A DNA stretch of 64,000 nt from Oscillospiraceae bacterium (GTDB taxonomy: Bacteria > Bacillota > Clostridia > Oscillospirales > CAG-272). Under the pieces are notes generated by a model, which was not told where the DNA came from, did not search any database, and saw only the letters and a program-made list of their open reading frames with translations. Of the stretch, positions 58,213-64,000 are shown in pieces (the stretch's first letter is position 1; each line of letters opens with the position of its first letter). The stretch spans positions 1 to 64,000 of the forward strand of contig SVQY01000004.1 in assembly GCA_015065135.1 (NCBI GenBank), given 5' to 3'. The translations under genes and the position numbers were made by a program.

Positions 58213-59373
58213 TTACCAAGTGAGCTCCTTCATTTTCTTCTTCTTCCTCTGATGGAGCACAATAGGCACCACAACAGCGGAGACCACACCTATCACGATC
58301 ACGGTAGCACTGCCGATGATCGCAGTCTTCATCCAGTAGGGCTCCTCATAGATCTCTCTGGAAAGTCCGCACATGCTACAGGTCTTTTTCATTTCACGCG
58401 CGGTCAGAAAGCCGCGTGCCACGTCCTTTTCCATGACCCAGATATGCTCCTCCTCATAAAGAGGATCGGCACAGCCGCAGTACAGACAAACGCTGCTGCA
58501 GGGCTTGGTCATATCGGCAAAGCCATAGGAATGATCGCACACGTACTCAAATTCCAGCACGGTGGTGTCGTTTTTCTTAAAGGTACCGGTATAGCTGTCG
58601 GCCTCCTGCTTCTGGAAAATGCTTTTCAGCTTACCCCAGCTGGTGTAGATCTTACCCACATAGGTAAGGCCCTCCAGCTGCTGCGGCGTAATGGTGTAGC
58701 TGTCGCCCACGTTATAGCCGCCCACGGTGAAATCACGGAAATACTCACCGTCCTGATTGCGGTAGCGCACCCGTACAGAGGCACCGTAACGGATCAGATC
58801 AATGGCCTTGACCTCACCCTTGCTGCCGCCGGTATAGGAATTGCGCTGATCCTGATACTCCACATAGGCCTTAAAGTCCTCCTCGGTGCCGGCATAGTAG
58901 ATATTCTTCAGCCGGGGGCACTCATAAAAGGTGGTCTGGTCGATGCGCAGGACCGAATGGGGAATATAGACCGTCTCCAGATTTTCACAATGCCAGAAGG
59001 AGAATCGCCCTACCGAGAGGATGCCCTCCTCGATGATCACGGTCTTGATGTAGGGGCGGATATGATCCTTTGTCCACGGCACCCATTCCGCTTGCGCGTA
59101 GTAGAGCATCTTCTGCGGCTTGCTGGCATATTCGGGATCGATAAAGATCCGCATCACACCGGTCTCGGTATCCAGACGGTACATCAGCTTGTAGTAGCCG
59201 GCAAGCTCAAAATTCTCGTCAACAAAGACGTCCTCGTTTTGCTCCTCATCCCCTCTGCCAAGGATATAATCCTCGTCAAGAGCGCGCCCTTCAAAGATCT
59301 CCGCCGAAGCGCAGATGCAGAAAAGCGAGAGCAGCAAAACCGTTAAAAAGCTAAAAAACAGAATACGTTTCAT
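58213..59373 (-). CDS. Secreted/membrane-anchored BspA-type leucine-rich-repeat protein with Cys-rich C-terminal module
   Basis: Signal peptide; IIEEGILSVGRFSFWHCENLETVYIPHSVLRIDQTTFYECPRLKNIYYAGTEEDF; CxxxCLYCGC...TCSMCG; C-terminal TM. Confidence 0.75.
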   Translation of the reverse strand: MKRILFFSFLTVLLLSLFCICASAEIFEGRALDEDYILGRGDEEQNEDVFVDENFELAGYYKLMYRLDTETGVMRIFIDPEYASKPQKMLYYAQAEWVPWTKDHIRPYIKTVIIEEGILSVGRFSFWHCENLETVYIPHSVLRIDQTTFYECPRLKNIYYAGTEEDFKAYVEYQDQRNSYTGGSKGEVKAIDLIRYGASVRVRYRNQDGEYFRDFTVGGYNVGDSYTITPQQLEGLTYVGKIYTSWGKLKSIFQKQEADSYTGTFKKNDTTVLEFEYVCDHSYGFADMTKPCSSVCLYCGCADPLYEEEHIWVMEKDVARGFLTAREMKKTCSMCGLSREIYEEPYWMKTAIIGSATVIVIGVVSAVVVPIVLHQRKKKKMKELTW

Positions 59374-59462
59374 GGTTTTTGCTCCTTTTTCGGGCTGGAA
59401 GGGAGGACCTTTTTCAAAGGCCCTCCCACATTTTTGTTGAAAGCTGTTGCCTTCCTGCCGTA

Positions 59463-62012
59463 TTACTGACCGTCGGCAGGGGTCTCTTCTGCAGTCGCAG
59501 GTGCGGTCTCGGGGGCAGCATTCTCGGTAGCGGAAGCCTCACCCGCAACGGGTGCTGCCTCCTCCTCCTCGTCCACGTGGCTCACCTTTGCAAAGTTCAC
59601 AATGCTCTGATTATCGGCCAGGCGCATCACGATCACACCAGCGGCGGAGCGGGAGTAGGTATTGATACCCACAACAGGGGTGCGGATGATGGTACCGGCG
59701 TTGGTGATCATCATCAGGTCGTCATTGTCATCCACCGAGGCGATACCGGCAAGCAGGCCGGTCTTGTCGGTCAGATTGTGGCAGGTCACGCCAAGGCCAC
59801 CACGACCCTTCACGCGGAAGTCGTCAAACGGGGTGCGTTTTCCAAAGCCCTTCTCGGTAATGGTGATCAGCTGCTTGTCGTCCTCGACCTTGACAGCGCC
59901 CACCACAAAGTCGTCACCGCGCAGACGCACGCCGCGGACACCGCGGGCAGTTCTGCTGAGCGGGCGGATGCTGCTTTCGGTAAATCTGGCCGCGCTGCCC
60001 TCGTGGGTAGCCAGGATCAGATCGCACTCGCCATTGGTGTGCATCACAAACACCAGCTCGTCACCCTCGTCCAGGTTGAGGGCGATCTTACCGCCCTTGC
60101 GCTGGTACTCATACTCAGAGAGCAGCGTGCGCTTGATGACACCGAACTTGGTCACCATAGTGAGATAGGAGGTATCGTCGAACTCGGCCACAGAGATCAT
60201 AGCGGTGATCTTCTCGCCCTGATCCAGCTTTTCCAGAATATTCACGATATTCGTGCCCTTGGCGGTACGGGATGCCTCGGGGATCTGGTAGGCCTTCTTC
60301 ATGTATACCTTGCCCTTGTTGGTAAAGAGCATCAGATAGGCGTGGCTGTGCACCACCTGCACCATCTCGATAAAGTCCTCCTCCTTGGTGGTCATACCGA
60401 TAATGCCCTTGCCGCCCTTATGCTGTGCCTGATAGGTATCGGCAGGCTGACGCTTGATATAGCCGGCATGGGTCAGGGTGATCACGCAGTCGTGCTTCTC
60501 GATGAGATCCTCCAGATCGATATCATCGGTAGCCTCCACGATCTCGGTGCGGCGCTCGTCGGCGTACTTGCGGCGTACCTCGCCAAGCTCCTCCTTGATG
60601 ATGTTGTTGATGCGAACGGGATCTGCCAGGATGGCCTTGTAATCAAGGATCATATTATGCAGCTTGAACAGCTCCTCCTCGATCTTCTGGCGCTCCAGGC
60701 CGGTCAGCTTGCCAAGGGTCATCTCCACAATGGCCTGTGCCTGGGTCTCGGTGAGACCGTAGCGCTCCATCAGCTTTTCCTTGGCATCGGCAATGGAGGA
60801 GGTGGAGCGGATCAGCGCCACCACGTCGTCGATATTGTCGTTGGCGATCTTGTAGCCCTCCAGGATGTGCGCACGCGCCTCTGCCTTGTCCAGATCGAAC
60901 TTGGTGCGGCGGCGGATGACCTCCTGCTGATGGGCGATATAGTGATCCAGGATCTGGGGCAGATTCAGGATCTTCGGCTCGTTGTTGACCAGAGCCAGCA
61001 TATTGATCGAGCAGGTATCCTGCAGCTGGGTATACTTGTAAAGCTGATTGAGGATGACCTGTCCGTTGGCATCGCGGCGGAAGGAGATGAGGATGCAGAT
61101 ACCGTTACGGTCGGAGGAAACGTCCTTGATATCGGTAATGCCGTCGATCTTCTTATCCTTCACCAGCTCGGCAATGGACATGACCAGCATCGACTTGTTC
61201 ACCTGATAGGGGATCTCGGTGACCTTGATCTGATGATGTTCCTCGTCCACCTCGCACTTGGCGCGGACCATTACGCGGCCCTTACCCGTTCTGTAGGCAT
61301 CTACAATGCCCTGTACGCCGTAGCAGATGGCGGCGGTGGGGAAGTCGGGACCCTTGACGTACTCCATCAGCTCCTCAACGGTGCATTCAGGATGATCCAT
61401 ACGGTAAACGGTGGCGTCGATCACCTCACCCATATTGTGAGGGGGAATATTGGTCGCCATACCCACCGCGATACCCACCGAGCCGTTGACTAGCAGGTTG
61501 GGGAAGCGGGAGGGGAGCACCAGAGGCTCGCGGCGGCGGTTATCAAAGTTGGGACCGAAGGGAACGACCTCCTTCTCCAGATCGGCCATCAGCTCGTTGG
61601 AGATCTTGGCAAGGCGCGCCTCGGTATAACGGTAAGCGGCGGCACCGTCACCGTCGATCGAGCCGAAGTTGCCCTGACCCTCTACCAGAGGATAGCGGAG
61701 AGAGAAGTCCTGTGCCATACGCACCATAGTGCCGTAAACGGCCGCATCACCGTGAGGATGATAGCGACCCAGCACGTTACCAACGGTGGTAGCCGACTTA
61801 TAAAAGGGCTTGTCGGAGGTCAGGTGATCCTCATACATGGCGTACATGATACGGCGCTGACCCGGCTTCATGCCGTCGCGCACATCGGGCAGCGCGCGGG
61901 CAACGATAACAGACATGGCGTATTCGATAAAGGCCTGCTTTACGCGGCCGCCCATCTCTATGTCCTGAATGATCTGATTCGGAAATTCGATATTTTCGTT
62001 CTTATGATCCAT
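59463..62012 (-). CDS. gyrA: DNA gyrase subunit A
   Basis: [50 protein letters not shown]; GyrA-box region QRKGGKG-like [10 protein letters not shown]. Confidence 0.98.
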   Translation of the reverse strand: MDHKNENIEFPNQIIQDIEMGGRVKQAFIEYAMSVIVARALPDVRDGMKPGQRRIMYAMYEDHLTSDKPFYKSATTVGNVLGRYHPHGDAAVYGTMVRMAQDFSLRYPLVEGQGNFGSIDGDGAAAYRYTEARLAKISNELMADLEKEVVPFGPNFDNRRREPLVLPSRFPNLLVNGSVGIAVGMATNIPPHNMGEVIDATVYRMDHPECTVEELMEYVKGPDFPTAAICYGVQGIVDAYRTGKGRVMVRAKCEVDEEHHQIKVTEIPYQVNKSMLVMSIAELVKDKKIDGITDIKDVSSDRNGICILISFRRDANGQVILNQLYKYTQLQDTCSINMLALVNNEPKILNLPQILDHYIAHQQEVIRRRTKFDLDKAEARAHILEGYKIANDNIDDVVALIRSTSSIADAKEKLMERYGLTETQAQAIVEMTLGKLTGLERQKIEEELFKLHNMILDYKAILADPVRINNIIKEELGEVRRKYADERRTEIVEATDDIDLEDLIEKHDCVITLTHAGYIKRQPADTYQAQHKGGKGIIGMTTKEEDFIEMVQVVHSHAYLMLFTNKGKVYMKKAYQIPEASRTAKGTNIVNILEKLDQGEKITAMISVAEFDDTSYLTMVTKFGVIKRTLLSEYEYQRKGGKIALNLDEGDELVFVMHTNGECDLILATHEGSAARFTESSIRPLSRTARGVRGVRLRGDDFVVGAVKVEDDKQLITITEKGFGKRTPFDDFRVKGRGGLGVTCHNLTDKTGLLAGIASVDDNDDLMMITNAGTIIRTPVVGINTYSRSAAGVIVMRLADNQSIVNFAKVSHVDEEEEAAPVAGEASATENAAPETAPATAEETPADGQ

Positions 62013-62031
62013 TTCGCTCTATCTCCTTTCC

Positions 62032-63996
62032 TTAAACATCCAGATTTTCCGCAAACTTGGCGTTCTGCTCGATGAACTCGCGGCGAGGCTCTACCTCGTC
62101 ACCCATCAGAGTGGCAAAGATCTGATCGCACAGGATCGCATCCTCCATCGTCACACGCAAGAGAATTCGGGTCTCGGGGTTCATGGTGGTGGACCACAGC
62201 TGATCCGGATTCATCTCACCAAGACCCTTGTAGCGGTCTGCCTCATAGCCCTTGTTCTCGGCTAGCAGCGCATCGCGCTCGGCATCGGTATAGGCATATT
62301 TCTCTCCGCCGGTCTTACCCGATCTCTTGTAGATCTTGTAAAGGGGCGGCTTTGCCAGAAAGACGTGGCCCTGCTCGATCAGAGGGGTCATATGACGGAA
62401 CAGGAAGGTCAGCAGAAGGATCTGAATGTGCGAGCCGTCCACGTCCGCATCCGCCATCAGAATGATCTTGCCGTAGCGGAGCTTTTCAATATCAAAATCA
62501 GGACCGATGCCGCAGCCCAGCGCCTGAATGATCGGCTGTACCGACTGGTTGGCATAGACCTTGGCAGGGTTTATTTTTTCTACGTTCAGGATCTTACCGC
62601 GAAGGGGCAGAATGGCCTGGAAGCGAGGGTCACGACCCTGCTTTGCCGAGCCGCCTGCCGAATCTCCCTCCACCAGATAGACCTCGGTGAGCTCCTTGTT
62701 CTTCTCGGTGCAGTCGGAAAGCTTGCCCGGCAGGGTCATGCTGTCCAGCGGATTTTTGCGGCGGCTTGCCTCGCGTGCCTTGCGTGCAGCCTCGCGTGCC
62801 TGGCTTGCCAGTACCGCCTTCTCAATGATGAGCTTGCCCTCAGCGGGATGCTCCTCAAAATACTCGGTCAGCTTTTCATTCACGACCTTATCCACAAACT
62901 GGCGCACGTGTGCGTTACCCAGCTTGGTCTTGGTCTGACCTTCAAACTGTGCTTCCTTGAGCTTGACCGAAACGATGGCGGTCATACCCTCGCGCACGTC
63001 CTCGTACTTCAGATTATCATCCTTTTCCTTCAGCAGCTTATATTTCCGGCCATACTCATTGATCACTCTGGTCAGCGCGCGCTTAAATCCTTCCTCGTGG
63101 GTACCGCCCTCGTGCGTGTTGATGTCGTTAGCGAAGGACATAAAGGTCTCGGTATAGGCGGTGGTATACTGCATCGCCACCTCAACGATGGTTCTGCCGC
63201 GCTCCTCCTCATTCTTCTCGCCGCGCATATAGATCACGTCGGGATGGATGGCCTGGGTGCGCTTCTGCTCGTTCAGATAGCCCACGAAATTACGGATACC
63301 ACCCTCATACTGCAGGGTCTCACCGATATAGGTACCGTCCTCCTTTTCACCCTGAGGACGCTGATCGGTAATGCTGATGGTAATGCCCGCATTCAGAAAG
63401 GCCTGCTGACGCAAGCGATCCAGCAGAGTATTGTAATCAAATACCACCTCATCAAAAATGGTATCGTCGGGCTTAAAGCGCACAAAAAGACCGTGCTTTT
63501 CGGTGGATCCCTCATCCTTGAAGGGTCTTGCCACCACGCCGCGCTCAAAGCGCTCGGTATAGCGGCGGCCCTGATAGCAGGTCTCCAGCTCGATCCACTC
63601 GGAGAGTGCGTTTACCACAGAAGAGCCTACACCGTGCAGACCGCCCGAAAACTCATAGCCATTACCGTCAAATTTACCGCCTGCGTGCAGCACGGTAAAG
63701 ATGACCTCCAGGGTCGGAATACCCATTTTGGGATGGATACCGCCGGGGATGCCCTGACCGTTATCCTGAATGGATACCGAGCCGTCGGGCAGCAATATCA
63801 CGTCGATCTTGTCGCAACGACCGGCCAGAGCCTCGTCGATAGAGTTATCCACGATCTCATAGACCAGATGATGCAAACCGCGCAGGGAAGTGGAGCCAAT
63901 GTACATACCGGGGCGGCGGCGTACGGCCTCCAAGCCCTCCAGCACCTGTATTTGGCTGTCATCGTAGACCTGTCTGGTTTCTTCGTTGTTTGCCAT
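62032..63996 (-). CDS. gyrB: DNA gyrase subunit B
   Basis: VRRRPGMYIGSTSLRGLHHLVYEIVDNSIDEA; EVYLVEGDSAGGSAKQGRDPRFQAILPLRGKILNVEK; MADADVDGSHI. Confidence 0.98.
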   Translation of the reverse strand: MANNEETRQVYDDSQIQVLEGLEAVRRRPGMYIGSTSLRGLHHLVYEIVDNSIDEALAGRCDKIDVILLPDGSVSIQDNGQGIPGGIHPKMGIPTLEVIFTVLHAGGKFDGNGYEFSGGLHGVGSSVVNALSEWIELETCYQGRRYTERFERGVVARPFKDEGSTEKHGLFVRFKPDDTIFDEVVFDYNTLLDRLRQQAFLNAGITISITDQRPQGEKEDGTYIGETLQYEGGIRNFVGYLNEQKRTQAIHPDVIYMRGEKNEEERGRTIVEVAMQYTTAYTETFMSFANDINTHEGGTHEEGFKRALTRVINEYGRKYKLLKEKDDNLKYEDVREGMTAIVSVKLKEAQFEGQTKTKLGNAHVRQFVDKVVNEKLTEYFEEHPAEGKLIIEKAVLASQAREAARKAREASRRKNPLDSMTLPGKLSDCTEKNKELTEVYLVEGDSAGGSAKQGRDPRFQAILPLRGKILNVEKINPAKVYANQSVQPIIQALGCGIGPDFDIEKLRYGKIILMADADVDGSHIQILLLTFLFRHMTPLIEQGHVFLAKPPLYKIYKRSGKTGGEKYAYTDAERDALLAENKGYEADRYKGLGEMNPDQLWSTTMNPETRILLRVTMEDAILCDQIFATLMGDEVEPRREFIEQNAKFAENLDV

Positions 63997-64000
63997 TTTT

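Noticed and set aside
59379-61493. 704-aa plus-strand ORF
   Set aside because: Antisense to gyrA; repetitive shadow-frame composition.

Overview
This 64-kb window looks like ordinary chromosomal DNA from a spore-forming Clostridia-type Firmicute. The evidence is the cotJABC genes, NifJ-type PFOR, a diaminopimelate dehydrogenase, strong SD sites and consensus sigma-A promoters. I see no phage, CRISPR array, tRNA or rRNA. Main blocks: (1) carB-pyrC; (2) a UlaG-like MBL hydrolase divergent from a ROK regulator, followed by a polyol/sugar operon (zinc ADH, FGGY kinase, two tandem mannitol-1-P-dehydrogenase-like paralogues) and a GH2 enzyme; (3) a divergent AbrB/SpoVT-like and XRE regulator pair; (4) a purine operon purE-purC-purM-purN-purO-like IMP cyclohydrolase-stand-alone AICAR formyltransferase-purD-purL-fhs, led by a ZTP (pfl) riboswitch; (5) cotJABC; (6) scattered GH2, GH43 and pectate-lyase-like enzymes; (7) an origin-proximal segment mnmG-(about 2 kb apparently non-coding)-rsmG-noc/parB-like-[5 parS]-parA-parB-serS; (8) acyl-CoA synthetase, GDPD, nifJ; (9) envelope-type unknowns; (10) gyrA-gyrB. 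The most interesting signals are: the ~2 kb non-coding gap between mnmG and rsmG, with a recurring TACCGTTAnGGCACTAAT motif that also lies inside rsmG; a modular intergenic hairpin repeat family with variable but self-complementary stems; a dispersed ~150-bp repeat whose two copies show three compensatory base-pair changes; a symmetric operator carrying two mutually exclusive face-to-face promoters; and a GyrA QRDR lacking both canonical quinolone-contact residues. All gene calls come from reading the translations and recognising families; no database search was run.
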